Part shown: in pieces, positions 54,604-64,000 of the stretch
Layout: every line of letters begins with the position of its first letter
Position numbering within the stretch: the first letter of the stretch is position 1
Source: Streptomyces sp. B1I3
GTDB taxonomy: Bacteria > Actinomycetota > Actinomycetes > Streptomycetales > Streptomycetaceae
Length of the DNA stretch: 64,000 bases
Assembly: GCF_030816615.1 (NCBI RefSeq)
Contig: NZ_JAUSYD010000001.1
Location: 372,001 to 436,000 of the forward strand
Reading direction: 5' to 3'
Position numbers and translations under genes: made by a program
The notes under the pieces: generated by a model
Databases searched by the model: none
What the model was told of the DNA's origin: nothing
Seen by the model: the letters and a program-made list of their open reading frames with translations, nothing else

Positions 54604-56115
54604 TCAGGAACCGGGTCGCGAGAAACGGTCCCTCAGCTCCCTCTTGAGGATCTTGCCGCTGGCGTTGCGCGGCAGTTCGTCGACGAACAGGACCTTCTTC
54701 GGGGCCTTGAAGGGAGCCAGTCCTGCGCGGGTGTGTGCGATGAGTTCGGCCTCCGTGGCCTCGCCGCGCAGCACGACGATCGCGGTGACGGCCTCGATCC
54801 AGCGCTCGTCGGGCAGGCCCACGACCGCCGCCTCGGCCACCGCCGGGTGGGTGTACAGGGCGTCCTCCACCTGCCGGGAGGCGACGAGCACACCTCCCGA
54901 GTTGATGACGTCCTTCACCCGGTCGACAACGGTGAAGTAACCCTCGGGATCACGCACCGCGAGGTCCCCCGAGCGGAACCAGCCGTCGCGGAAGGCATCG
55001 GCGCTCTCCTGCGGCTTGTCCCAGTAGCCCTTGCACAGCTGCGGGGAACGGTAGACCACCTCGCCCGCCGTTCCGTCGGGGACCTCCTCGCCCCGCTCGT
55101 CGACGACCTTGGCCTCGACGAAGAACACGGGCCGGCCGCAGGAGTCCATCCGGCCCTCGTGCTCGTCGGGGCCGAGCACGGTGGCGAGGGGACCGATCTC
55201 GCTCTGCCCGAAGCAGTTGTAGAAGGCCAGTCCCGGCAGCCGTTCCCGCAGCCGCTCCAGGACGGGCACCGGCATGACCGAGGCTCCGTAGTAGGCCTTG
55301 CGCAGGGCTCCGAGGTCACGGGTGGCGAAGCCGGGGTGGTCGGCCAGGCCGATCCAGACGGTGGGCGGGGCGAAGAAACTGTCGGCCCTGCCTGTCTCGA
55401 CCAGGTCGAAGACACGGTCCGCGTCCGGGGCGTCGAGGATGGTGTTCTCGGCGCCCACCGCGAGGTACGGGAGCAGGAACACGTGCATCTGCGCGGAGTG
55501 GTAGAGCGGCAGCGAGTGCACCGGGCGGTCGGTGGCGCGCAGGTCGAGCGCGGTGATGGCACTGACGTACTCGTGGACCAGGGCGCCGTGGGTCATCATC
55601 GCGCCCTTGGGCCGGGCGGTGGTCCCGGAGGTGTACAGCAGCTGGACCAGGTCGTCGGAGCCGGGCGCGCGTTCCGGGGTGAAGGGGCGCGGGGTGTCCA
55701 GTTCGCCGAGGAGCGAGTCCGGTGCGTCGCGCAGGGGGTGCACTGCGTGGCCTGAGGGCACGCGGGAGGCCAGGTCGGGATCGGTGAGGACGAGGGAGCT
55801 GCCGGACTGCCGGAGGATGTACGCGAGGTCGTCGCCGGTGAGGTTCTGATTGACCGGTACGTGGATCAGACCGGCCCGGGCGCAGGCCAGGTAGGCGATC
55901 AGGTACGCGTCGGAGTTGTGGGCGTAGGAGGCGACCCTGTCCCCGGGGTGCAGCCCGTGGGCGCCGGTCAGCACGGCTGCTGCCGTACTGACGGCCGCGT
56001 CCAGGGCGGCGTAGGTCCACGACCGATCCGCGTACCGCACGGCGGTGCTTCCGGGGGTGCGCCGTGCGCTGCGCGCCACGACACCGTCGACTGTGCTGCT
56101 GCGTACACCTGTCAT
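54604..56115 (-). CDS. fadD: AMP-dependent acyl-CoA synthetase
   Basis: A 503-residue ANL-superfamily ligase that activates a fatty or related carboxylic acid to its CoA thioester. The adenylation motif is LLYTSGTTARPKGAMMTH. The middle motifs are YNCFGQSEIGPLATVL and WFRSGDLAVRDPEGYFTVVDRVKDVINSGG, and the catalytic lysine is in LPRNASGKILKREL. The length is typical of medium/long-chain FadD-like enzymes. ATG 56115 has AGGATC. It is divergent from the serine hydrolase gene. The exact substrate is unknown, so the symbol is a family name only. Confidence 0.88.
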   Translation of the reverse strand: MTGVRSSTVDGVVARSARRTPGSTAVRYADRSWTYAALDAAVSTAAAVLTGAHGLHPGDRVASYAHNSDAYLIAYLACARAGLIHVPVNQNLTGDDLAYILRQSGSSLVLTDPDLASRVPSGHAVHPLRDAPDSLLGELDTPRPFTPERAPGSDDLVQLLYTSGTTARPKGAMMTHGALVHEYVSAITALDLRATDRPVHSLPLYHSAQMHVFLLPYLAVGAENTILDAPDADRVFDLVETGRADSFFAPPTVWIGLADHPGFATRDLGALRKAYYGASVMPVPVLERLRERLPGLAFYNCFGQSEIGPLATVLGPDEHEGRMDSCGRPVFFVEAKVVDERGEEVPDGTAGEVVYRSPQLCKGYWDKPQESADAFRDGWFRSGDLAVRDPEGYFTVVDRVKDVINSGGVLVASRQVEDALYTHPAVAEAAVVGLPDERWIEAVTAIVVLRGEATEAELIAHTRAGLAPFKAPKKVLFVDELPRNASGKILKRELRDRFSRPGS

Positions 56116-56402
56116 GACGTGATCCTGTTCGGCGGGGCGGCGGGGGTCAAGAGACCTGACAGGGCCCGGCGGGTGACACCCGCGGCGGCAGGCGGAGGCG
56201 CACCTCTTCGCGGCCGCGAACGCTGCGCCGTGCCGGTGGACGGAGTGGGGTGACGCACCGTCAGATACTTTGTGGTGCCGGGGGCCCACGGAGTGGGGGC
56301 GACGCCAGTAATCTCTGCTTCGGCGAGAAGTTTCATTGCCTGACGAGATTCTGGCAGTTACTTTCACACTGGTGCGCTCGACGTGAGGGGAAGGGATTCC
56401 TG

Positions 56403-58256
56403 ATGGCCGGGAACGTGTCGGACCGGGGAATGAGCCGTCGCAGGACGGCCGGCGGGATACTGGCGCTGGGCGGGGCGCTCGCGCTCGCCCCGATCCCCTT
56501 CGCGAGGGCGGCGGGAGCGGCCGCCGGCGCCGAGCGGGGTACGGGAGCGGCGGACGAGGGAGCCGGGACGGACATGCGGGCAGGGTCGGACGGCACCACG
56601 TTGCGCCGGGGCTCGGCCGCACGTGCCGGTCTGCTGGCCGAGCCGCTCGACCAGCTCGTCGCGGACGCGGAGAAGTACCTCGCCGATTCCCCCAGGCACC
56701 CGTGGTACGCCGGTGCGGTGCTGCTCGCCGGGCGCGGCGGGACCGTGGCGCTGCACCGGCCGATCGGAAAGGCGGTGCGCTACTCGGCGTACGACGAGAC
56801 GACCGACACCGGAGTGGAGTTCCCCGCGGACCAGCAGATCGCGATGGCCGAGGACACGGTCTTCGACCTGGCGTCGGTGTCGAAGCTGTTCACTTCGATC
56901 CTGGCCGTGCAGCAGATCGAGCGGGGCGCGCTCACACTGGAGGCTCCGGTCGCCTCCTACCTCCCGGAATTCGCCGGCGGCGGCAAGCAGGACGTCACCA
57001 TACGTCAGCTGCTCACCCACACCTCCGGCTTCCGGGCGTGGATCCCGCTCTACAAGGCGCCGACCCGGGAGGGGAAGCTCCGCCTGCTGTGGGACGAGGT
57101 GCCGGCCTCCACCCCCGGCACCGCGTACCTCTACTCCGACCTCAACCTGATCTCCCTGCAACTGGTCCTGGAGAAGATCACCGGCCGGACCCAGGACGTC
57201 CTGCTCCGCCAGGAGATCACCGCTCCGCTCGGGATGCACCGCACCCGGTACAACCCGCCCGCCTCCTGGAAGCCGAAGATCGCGGCCACCGAGGACGCCC
57301 GGCTGCCCTGGTCGGGGCTGGAGCGCGGGCTCGTCTGGGGCGAGGTGCACGACGAGAACGCGTACAGCCTGGACGGGGTGGCCGGCCACGCGGGCGTCTT
57401 CTCCTGCGCCTGGGACCTGGCGGTCCTCGGCCGTACGCTGCTCAACGGGGGCGCCTACGGCCGCTCCCGGATCCTGTCCGAGGACTCCGTCGAGCTCCTG
57501 TTCACCGACTTCAACACCGCCTTCCCCGGTGACGAGCACGGCCTGGGCTTCGAGCTCTACCAGCACTGGTACATGGGAGCGATGGCCACCCCGCGCACAG
57601 CCGGCCACACGGGCTTCACCGGCACCAGCCTGGTGCTCGATCCGACGACGGACTCCTTCCTGATCGTCCTGGGGAACTCCGTACATCCCGTGCGCAGTTG
57701 GCGCTCGGGCAGCGCACCACGGGTCGCCACGGCCAACAGGATGGCCCGCGCGGTGCCCGTCCACCCCGCTCACGGCCGTACCGCCTGGTTCTCCGGTATG
57801 GCGAGCTCGGCGACCGCGACACTCACGCTGCCGGCGCTGCGTCCGGCTTCCGCCCACCCGGTGCTGAGCTGCGCACTGTGGTGGGACACCGAGCCCGCCT
57901 CCGACTTCCTGCGCCTCGAAGCCTCGGTGGACGCCGGGGCTTCGTGGCAGCCGGTGCCGTTCACCACCGTCCCGGGCCGGGGAGAGGGGCCTCAGGAGCC
58001 GCGGTCGCACGCGACGGGCTCGGTGTCCGGGTGGTCCGGGCGCATTTGGCACCGGCTGGAGGCGGACCTGGCCGGCTGGCGCGGAAGGGAGGTGCTGCTG
58101 CGCTGGCGGTACACCACCGACGAGTTGTACGTGGGGCGCGGGGCGTACGTGGACGATGTCCGGGTCCGGGACGGGCGCCGTACGCTCTTCGACGGCGACA
58201 AGGCCCGCGACGCCCGGCGCGTCGAGGCGACGGGATGGACCGTCTCGAACGACTGA
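56403..58256 (+). CDS. Tat-exported beta-lactamase-family serine hydrolase with C-terminal beta domain
   Basis: A 617-residue exported protein. The twin-arginine signal SRRRTAGGILALGGALAL spans residues about 9-40. A beta-lactamase/transpeptidase-like domain covers about 80-445, with catalytic SVSK (S-x-x-K), the YSDLN tyrosine element and HTGFTGT as the third motif. The C-terminal 150 residues (ALWWDTEPASDFLRLEASVDAG, RYTTDELYVGRGAYVDDVRV) resemble the MAM-like domain of immune-inhibitor-A proteases, an unusual fusion. It may act on D-amino-acid peptides or esters outside the cell. ATG 56403 follows AAGGGA. The next gene starts 18 bp after its stop. Confidence 0.88.
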   Translation: MAGNVSDRGMSRRRTAGGILALGGALALAPIPFARAAGAAAGAERGTGAADEGAGTDMRAGSDGTTLRRGSAARAGLLAEPLDQLVADAEKYLADSPRHPWYAGAVLLAGRGGTVALHRPIGKAVRYSAYDETTDTGVEFPADQQIAMAEDTVFDLASVSKLFTSILAVQQIERGALTLEAPVASYLPEFAGGGKQDVTIRQLLTHTSGFRAWIPLYKAPTREGKLRLLWDEVPASTPGTAYLYSDLNLISLQLVLEKITGRTQDVLLRQEITAPLGMHRTRYNPPASWKPKIAATEDARLPWSGLERGLVWGEVHDENAYSLDGVAGHAGVFSCAWDLAVLGRTLLNGGAYGRSRILSEDSVELLFTDFNTAFPGDEHGLGFELYQHWYMGAMATPRTAGHTGFTGTSLVLDPTTDSFLIVLGNSVHPVRSWRSGSAPRVATANRMARAVPVHPAHGRTAWFSGMASSATATLTLPALRPASAHPVLSCALWWDTEPASDFLRLEASVDAGASWQPVPFTTVPGRGEGPQEPRSHATGSVSGWSGRIWHRLEADLAGWRGREVLLRWRYTTDELYVGRGAYVDDVRVRDGRRTLFDGDKARDARRVEATGWTVSND

Positions 58257-58274
58257 GCGCGTGCTGCTGGTTGG

Positions 58275-58925
58275 ATGACCGTCATGAACGAAACCCAGTC
58301 CATAGACAGTCCGTGGGGCGTGTCGGTGTTCGGGGCGGCGAGCGTGGACGCCGCTCCCGACCTGGCACGCATGCGCGTCGCCATCGAGCAGACGAGGAAC
58401 ACGCCGGGTGAGGCGTTCACCGCCACGCGGAGCGCGGTGAACCGGATCCGGGAGGTCCTGCGTGGGCACGGGGTGCCCGAGGCCGCCGTGTCGACGTCCC
58501 GGCTGAACCTCGAGTCCCAGTGGAGCTACGGCAGCGAACGCACGTTCCTCGGCTACGAGTGCACCGCCTCGTTCGTGATCGAACTGCGGGAGCTGGACAC
58601 GCTCGAATCCGTGCTCATCGACGTCGTGGACGCGGGGGCCAACCAGGTCAAGGGTGTGGAATTCGACGTGAGCACGAAGAAGGAGCTGCGTGCCCGGGCA
58701 CGCACCGCGGCCGTGGCGGCGGCTCGGGAGAAGGCGGTCTTGTACGCGGACGCGGCCGGGGTGCGGCTCGGTCCCGTCGTCCACATCAAGGACGTGGACG
58801 CGGAGCAGATGCAGGGTTACCGGGGCCACGGCAGCCCCAGCGGCGGGGGCGAGGGAGATCTCACGCCGGGAAAGGTCACGGTGTCGGCGGGAGTCGTGAT
58901 CGGCCTCTCCCTCACAGCCGGCTGA
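58275..58925 (+). CDS. SIMPL domain (DUF541) protein
   Basis: A 216-residue SIMPL/DUF541 protein: WGVSVFGAASVDAAPDLARMRVAIEQ, VSTSRLNLESQWSYGSERTFLGYECTASF, then VDVVDAGANQ-type and AREKAVLYADAAGVRLGPVVHI segments, all family hallmarks. No signal peptide is evident, whereas many family members are periplasmic. Relatives form oligomeric assemblies of uncertain role. Start ATG 58275 or 58284 (MNETQS); neither has a good ribosome binding site, and the 18-bp gap to the serine hydrolase gene suggests reinitiation. It ends at a strong hairpin. Confidence 0.88.
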   Translation: MTVMNETQSIDSPWGVSVFGAASVDAAPDLARMRVAIEQTRNTPGEAFTATRSAVNRIREVLRGHGVPEAAVSTSRLNLESQWSYGSERTFLGYECTASFVIELRELDTLESVLIDVVDAGANQVKGVEFDVSTKKELRARARTAAVAAAREKAVLYADAAGVRLGPVVHIKDVDAEQMQGYRGHGSPSGGGEGDLTPGKVTVSAGVVIGLSLTAG

Positions 58926-58945
58926 GGACACGCGCCACGGCGCGC

Positions 58946-58987
58946 ACAGGAGCGCGGGCCGCCCGGGAGGGCGGCCCGCGCTCCTGT
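58946..58987 (+). terminator. Terminator of the serine hydrolase-SIMPL operon
   Basis: Perfect 19-bp stem (58946-58964 with 58969-58987) and a GGGA loop, 20 bp after the SIMPL stop. Confidence 0.9.
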
Positions 58988-59031
58988 ATCCGGACCTCCG
59001 CACGTCCGGATCCGAAGCCCTATGGGCACAT

Positions 59032-59192
59032 CGAAAGTTTCGTAACTTCCCGTGCGGAAATTTCGTCACCCCCGAGCGCCATTACGTCGCCGCGCAACCC
59101 GACGGCCCCCATCAACCCGCCGGGAGCGCCATAGGTGCAGCTCATCGCCTCAACTCCCCTCACGTGAGCGGGCATTCGCTCGGAAATGTTTC
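59032..59192. promoter_or_regulatory. Three GAAA/TTTC inverted repeats upstream of the xylanase gene
   Basis: CGAAAGTTTCG (59032-59042), GAAATTTC (59057-59064) and GAAATGTTTC (59183-59192, followed at once by CGGAAAT) share the half-sites GAAA and TTTC. Similar motifs have been reported before Streptomyces xylanase genes (recollection). They sit just upstream of a plausible promoter and are probable binding sites for a xylan-responsive repressor. Confidence 0.6.
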
Positions 59193-59204
59193 GGAAATAC
59201 AGCG

Positions 59205-60806
<1,602 letters not shown>

Positions 60807-60870
60807 CCGGAGGCGGCCACCGGCCGGGACGTGCGCGACGGAACCCGCACCCGTCCGCCCGTCCCGTAGC

Positions 60871-60906
60871 ACCGCCCCGCCCGGTCCTCCGACCGGGCGG
60901 GGCGGT
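60871..60906. terminator. Bidirectional terminator after the xylanase gene
   Basis: Perfect 16-bp stem (60871-60886 with 60891-60906) and a CTCC loop, between the xylanase gene and the convergent oxidoreductase gene. Confidence 0.88.
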
Positions 60907-61016
60907 CCGTCGTGCACCGGCGGGGCGGCGGCGGAGCCCACCGCCGTGGCGTCCGGCCGCGCAGTACGGCGTCCCCCCTTCTGCCGGGAGGCGGCTCTGC
61001 CGGGAGGCGGCCCTGC

Positions 61017-62597
61017 TCACCGGCCGAGCGCCGCCATGGCGGCGTTGTGGCCGGGCACGCCGCTGACGCCGCCGCCGCGCACCGCGCCCGCTCCGCACAG
61101 CAGGATGTTGGCGTGTGCCGTCTCGACACCCCAGCGGCCGGTGGTCCCGGTGGCGTACGGGAAGGCGAGGTCCTGGTGGAAGATGTGGCCGCCGGGCAGC
61201 CCCAGATCGTGTTCCAGATCGAGCGGGGTCTTCGCCTCGATGCACGGCTCGCCGTTCTCGTCGCGTGCCAGGCAGCCGGCGACCGGTTCGTCCAGGTGGG
61301 CGTCGAGTTCGGCCAGTGTGGCCGCCAGGAGCTCGCCGCGCGTCACCGCGTTGTCCGCGGTGAAGAGCCGGGCGGGCGTGTGCAGTCCGAAGAGGGTGAG
61401 GGTCTGGTGGCCTCGGGCGGCGAGATCCGGGCCGAGGATCGACGGGTCGGTCAGCGAGTGGCAGTAGATCTCGGACGGCGGGACGGCGGGCAGCCGTCCC
61501 GCCACCGCGTCCCGGTAGGCGTCGGCGAGTTGCTCGTACCCCTCGGCGACGTGGAACGTGCCGGCGAAGGCGGCGCGCGGGTCCACCGAGCGGTCGCGCA
61601 GCCGGGGCAGCCGGGTGAGCAGCATGTTCACCTTCAGCTGCGCGCCCTCGGCCGCAGCGGGCGGCTGCTCCCCGAGGAGGCAGGCGAGCGTCTGCGGCGA
61701 GGCGTTGACCAGGACGCGGCGGGCCGCGACGACGTGTTCGGCCCCGTCCGAGCGCACGGTGACCTCGGCCCGTGTCCCGTCCGTCTCGATACGGGTCGCC
61801 TCGTGCCGGACGCGGATCTCGGCGCCCGCCGCCCGGGCGGCTGCGGCCAGCGCGTCCGTGAGCGCCCCCATGCCGCCGACCGGGACGTCCCAGTCCCCGG
61901 TGCCGCCGCCGATCACGTGGTAGAGGAAGCAGCGGTTCTGGCGCAGCGACGGGTCGTGGGCGTCGGCGAACGTGCCGATCAGCGCGTCCGTCAGGACGAT
62001 TCCGCGGACCAGGTCGTCGGTGAAGTACTCCTCGACGGCCACGCCGACGGGCTCCTCGAAGAGCCTGCGCCAGGCATCGGCGTCGTCGATCCGTTCCCGC
62101 AGGGACGCGCGGTCCGGCAGGGGCTCGGTGAGGGTGGGGAAGACGCGTTCGGCGACCCGCCGGGTCATGCCGTAGAAGCGCCGCCAGGCGTCGTACTCGC
62201 GGTCGTCGCCCGTGAGCCCGGCGAAGGACGCCCGGGTCGCCTCCGCGTCTGCGCCCACGAGCAGGCCGGTGGGACGCCCGCCCCGCACGACCGGGGTGTA
62301 GGACGAGACGGTGCGCCTGCGTACGGCGAAGTCGAGCGCGAGATCGTCGACGATCTTCTTCGGGAGCAGCGAGACGAGGTACGAGTAGCGGGAGAGCCGG
62401 GCGGCGACCCCGGGGAAGGGACGCGTCGACACGGCGGCCCCGCCGGTTGCGCCGAGGCGCTCCACGACGAGGACGGACTGCCCGGCGCGGGCGAGGTAGG
62501 CGGCGGCGACCAGGCCGTTGTGGCCACCGCCGACGACGACCGCGTCGTAGCTGTCGTGCGCGGGCCGGCCGGGCGGGTGCCTCTCGTCTGCGGACAT
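61017..62597 (-). CDS. Phytoene-desaturase-like FAD-dependent oxidoreductase
   Basis: A 526-residue flavoprotein of the phytoene dehydrogenase/NAD(P)/FAD oxidoreductase group (COG1233 type). The dinucleotide-binding motif is AVVVGGGHNGLVAAAYLARAG, followed by GATGGAAVS. The C-terminal FAD motif is ILLCGAGAVRGGGVSGVPGHNAA. The internal VPVGGMGALTDALAAAA motif is typical of the group. No carotenoid genes are nearby, so the substrate is unlikely to be phytoene and remains unknown. ATG 62597 closely follows GAAGGGG. It is divergent from the DinB gene. Confidence 0.88.
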   Translation of the reverse strand: MSADERHPPGRPAHDSYDAVVVGGGHNGLVAAAYLARAGQSVLVVERLGATGGAAVSTRPFPGVAARLSRYSYLVSLLPKKIVDDLALDFAVRRRTVSSYTPVVRGGRPTGLLVGADAEATRASFAGLTGDDREYDAWRRFYGMTRRVAERVFPTLTEPLPDRASLRERIDDADAWRRLFEEPVGVAVEEYFTDDLVRGIVLTDALIGTFADAHDPSLRQNRCFLYHVIGGGTGDWDVPVGGMGALTDALAAAARAAGAEIRVRHEATRIETDGTRAEVTVRSDGAEHVVAARRVLVNASPQTLACLLGEQPPAAAEGAQLKVNMLLTRLPRLRDRSVDPRAAFAGTFHVAEGYEQLADAYRDAVAGRLPAVPPSEIYCHSLTDPSILGPDLAARGHQTLTLFGLHTPARLFTADNAVTRGELLAATLAELDAHLDEPVAGCLARDENGEPCIEAKTPLDLEHDLGLPGGHIFHQDLAFPYATGTTGRWGVETAHANILLCGAGAVRGGGVSGVPGHNAAMAALGR

Positions 62598-62733
62598 GCC
62601 CCTTCGTAGCACGGGACGATCGCGTATGACCAGAAGGCGCAGGCGAGCGGGGCCGGCCGGAAATCGGTGCGCGCGGGAGCGGGAGTTGTGGGAGGGTACT
62701 GGCCGATCACCGACCCCTTCCCCCGGAGACACC

Positions 62734-63360
62734 ATGGCCGCACCGGCACGCCTGATTCCGCTTCTGGAGCAGTTCGACTGGGCGCGGGAGCGGCTCACGC
62801 ACCGGTTGACGGGCCCGTTCGTCGACAGCGGCAGCGGTACGGACGTGCCCACGGCGGCGATGACGGACCAGGAGTACCTGTGGGAGCCCGTGCCGGATTG
62901 CTGGTCGGTCCGGCGCCGGTCCGACGGCCCCGGCCCGGGCGCGACCCTCCTGACCGGGACGGGTGACTGGGGCCGGGACGCGACACCGTTCCCGCACCCA
63001 GCACCGCCGCCGTTCACCACGCTCGCGTGGCGGCTGAGTCACCTTTCCGAGCTGCTGACCCTCCGGGCCGACCACACCACCGGCAGCCACAGCCTGACCC
63101 GGGACGACTACCGGTCCGCCGGCGACGCCGCCGGCGCGATCGCGGCGTTCGGCTCGGCGGCGGACTCGTGGCGGACGGCACTGCTGGCCGCCGACGACAC
63201 CGCCCTCGACACGGCCGGGCACAGCACGTATCCGCACGGCAGTGATCCGGAGGACCCTTTCGTCGACGTCGTCTGGTGGGTGAACCAGGAACTCCTGCAC
63301 CACGGCGCCGAGATCGCGCTGCTGCGCGACCTCTACCGGGCCGGGTGGGCAGGAGCCTGA
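62734..63360 (+). CDS. DinB superfamily protein
   Basis: A 208-residue DinB/maleylpyruvate-isomerase-like four-helix protein. Metal-binding histidines fit in LAWRLSHLSELL and NQELLHHGAEIALLRDLY, the H...HHxxE pattern of the superfamily. EYLWEPVPDCWSVRRR is the usual N-terminal region. The family includes thiol-dependent transferases; no substrate can be named. GGAG precedes ATG 62734. The gene is convergent with the TPR gene, whose stop lies 8 bp away. Confidence 0.88.
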   Translation: MAAPARLIPLLEQFDWARERLTHRLTGPFVDSGSGTDVPTAAMTDQEYLWEPVPDCWSVRRRSDGPGPGATLLTGTGDWGRDATPFPHPAPPPFTTLAWRLSHLSELLTLRADHTTGSHSLTRDDYRSAGDAAGAIAAFGSAADSWRTALLAADDTALDTAGHSTYPHGSDPEDPFVDVVWWVNQELLHHGAEIALLRDLYRAGWAGA

Positions 63361-63367
63361 GCACCTC

Positions 63368-64000
63368 TCAGGGCTGCGGCGTCCCGCGCCCGCCGCGCAG
63401 GTCCGCGACCCGCCGGTAGAGATCCACGGCCTCGGTGCTGCGGCCGAGCTGTTCCAGGCAGTGCGCCTCGTCGTTGCGGCCGGCGAGGGTGTCGGGGTGG
63501 TCGGCGCCCAGTATCCGTTCGCGGGCTTCGGCGACCCGCCGGTAGTCGGCGAGCGCCTCCGACCAGCGTCCGAGCCAGCCGAGGCCGACGGCCACCTCGC
63601 GGCGGCTGACGAGGGTGTCGGGGTGGTCGGGTCCCAGGGTGCGCTCCCGGATCGCGCACACCTCGCGGGCCTCGGCGAGCGCCTCCTCCCAGCGCGCCAT
63701 CCGTCCGAGGTTGACACCGAGGCCGTGCCGCGCGCGCAGCGTCTCGGCGTCGATGGGCCCACCGACCCGGGTGCGGTCCTCGACCAGCGTGCGGTACAGC
63801 TCCAGCGCCTCGGCGCTGCGGCCGAGCCGGCCGAGGCTGATGCCGACCTCGTAACGGGCGGACAGGGTGTCGGGGTGGTCCGGTCCGAGCGCCAGGGCGC
63901 GCGCCCGTGCGACGTCGCGGTAGGTCTGCAGGGCTTCGGCCCAGCGGCCCATCCGGCCGAGCGTGTACGCCACTTCGTACCGGGTGACCAGCGTGTCCGG
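63368..64000 (-). CDS. Tetratricopeptide repeat protein, N-terminal part outside window
   Basis: The visible 210 codons form the C-terminal part of a larger protein; its start lies beyond the window. It comprises five TPR units of about 42 residues with the recurring core LGPDHPDTL, R..LG.LGRW.EAL..Y, as in the large actinobacterial NB-ARC/TPR proteins (FxSxx-COOH/FxsT type and signal-transduction ATPases). The last unit degenerates to VADLRGGRGTPQP. Only repeat architecture can be stated; an N-terminal P-loop or effector domain may exist off-window. Confidence 0.88.
   Translation of the reverse strand, partial: PDTLVTRYEVAYTLGRMGRWAEALQTYRDVARARALALGPDHPDTLSARYEVGISLGRLGRSAEALELYRTLVEDRTRVGGPIDAETLRARHGLGVNLGRMARWEEALAEAREVCAIRERTLGPDHPDTLVSRREVAVGLGWLGRWSEALADYRRVAEARERILGADHPDTLAGRNDEAHCLEQLGRSTEAVDLYRRVADLRGGRGTPQP

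Noticed and set aside
56364..59069. 901-codon minus-strand open frame
   Set aside because: Antisense to the serine hydrolase and SIMPL genes; long only because stops are rare in this base composition.
61017..62597. Carotenoid phytoene desaturase (crtI)
   Set aside because: Same superfamily but no carotenoid genes nearby, and the substrate region is not that of CrtI, so only the superfamily is claimed.

Overview
The window is 64 kb of high-GC (roughly 70-73 %) actinobacterial chromosome with the hallmarks of Streptomyces: strong third-position G/C, frequent GTG starts, GGAGG-type ribosome binding sites, long GC-rich hairpin terminators, a geosmin synthase, a whiE-type spore-pigment polyketide locus, an NsdB-like developmental regulator, secreted polysaccharide hydrolases and only one TTA (bldA) leucine codon noticed in any called gene. 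I see no tRNA, rRNA, insertion sequence, prophage or CRISPR array. The species cannot be fixed from this window.

Layout. 1-3.5 kb: two secreted enzymes with discoidin-type (F5/8C) carbohydrate-binding domains, one cut by the window edge, behind a LacI-type palindrome. 4-6.6 kb: an isoprenoid operon (small helical protein, polyprenyl diphosphate synthase, MpaB/DUF2236 haem oxygenase-like protein). 6.7-9.2 kb: TetR-SDR-zinc alcohol dehydrogenase operon. 9.4-15.8 kb: small conserved proteins, an NLP/NPP1 necrosis-type secreted protein and a PepSY lipoprotein. 15.8-20.5 kb: a fructose PTS operon (fruR-fruK-fruA) that also carries an HPr gene and, overlapping it, a tyrosine-phosphatase-like gene. 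20.6-25.5 kb: DUF2000/AraC pair, DinB protein, epoxide hydrolase, a secreted TNT-type NAD glycohydrolase with a small downstream gene that may be its immunity factor, and an NTF2-like protein. 25.6-30.4 kb: DUF4230 protein, 4-hydroxybenzoate hydroxylase, the frameshifted remains of a GH48 cellulase, VanZ and TPR proteins, and a cysteine-free L33 ribosomal protein.

30.9-41.4 kb is rich in developmental functions: a SpoIIE-type phosphatase with altered metal motifs, an NsdB-like TPR regulator, a TTA-containing aminoglycoside-phosphotransferase-fold kinase, a secreted amidase, geosmin synthase and a beta-helix protein. 41.4-49.7 kb is the spore-pigment type II PKS: O-methyltransferase, two cyclases, ACP, CLF, KS, cupin and WhiE-I-like protein on the minus strand, with a divergent FAD hydroxylase. 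49.9-56.1 kb: a TetR regulator facing a DUF1348 gene across two matched operators, a phenylacetate-CoA ligase with its own operator and a 14-bp tandem repeat over its stop codon, a class F sortase, a secreted membrane-anchored protein and an acyl-CoA synthetase. 56.4-64 kb: a Tat-exported serine hydrolase, a SIMPL protein, a GH10-CBM2 xylanase preceded by GAAA/TTTC inverted repeats, a phytoene-desaturase-like oxidoreductase, a DinB protein and the C-terminal part of a TPR protein.

Functional assignments rest on recognised family motifs. Operators, terminators and the immunity role are inferences from sequence symmetry and position. All coordinates were worked out by eye.
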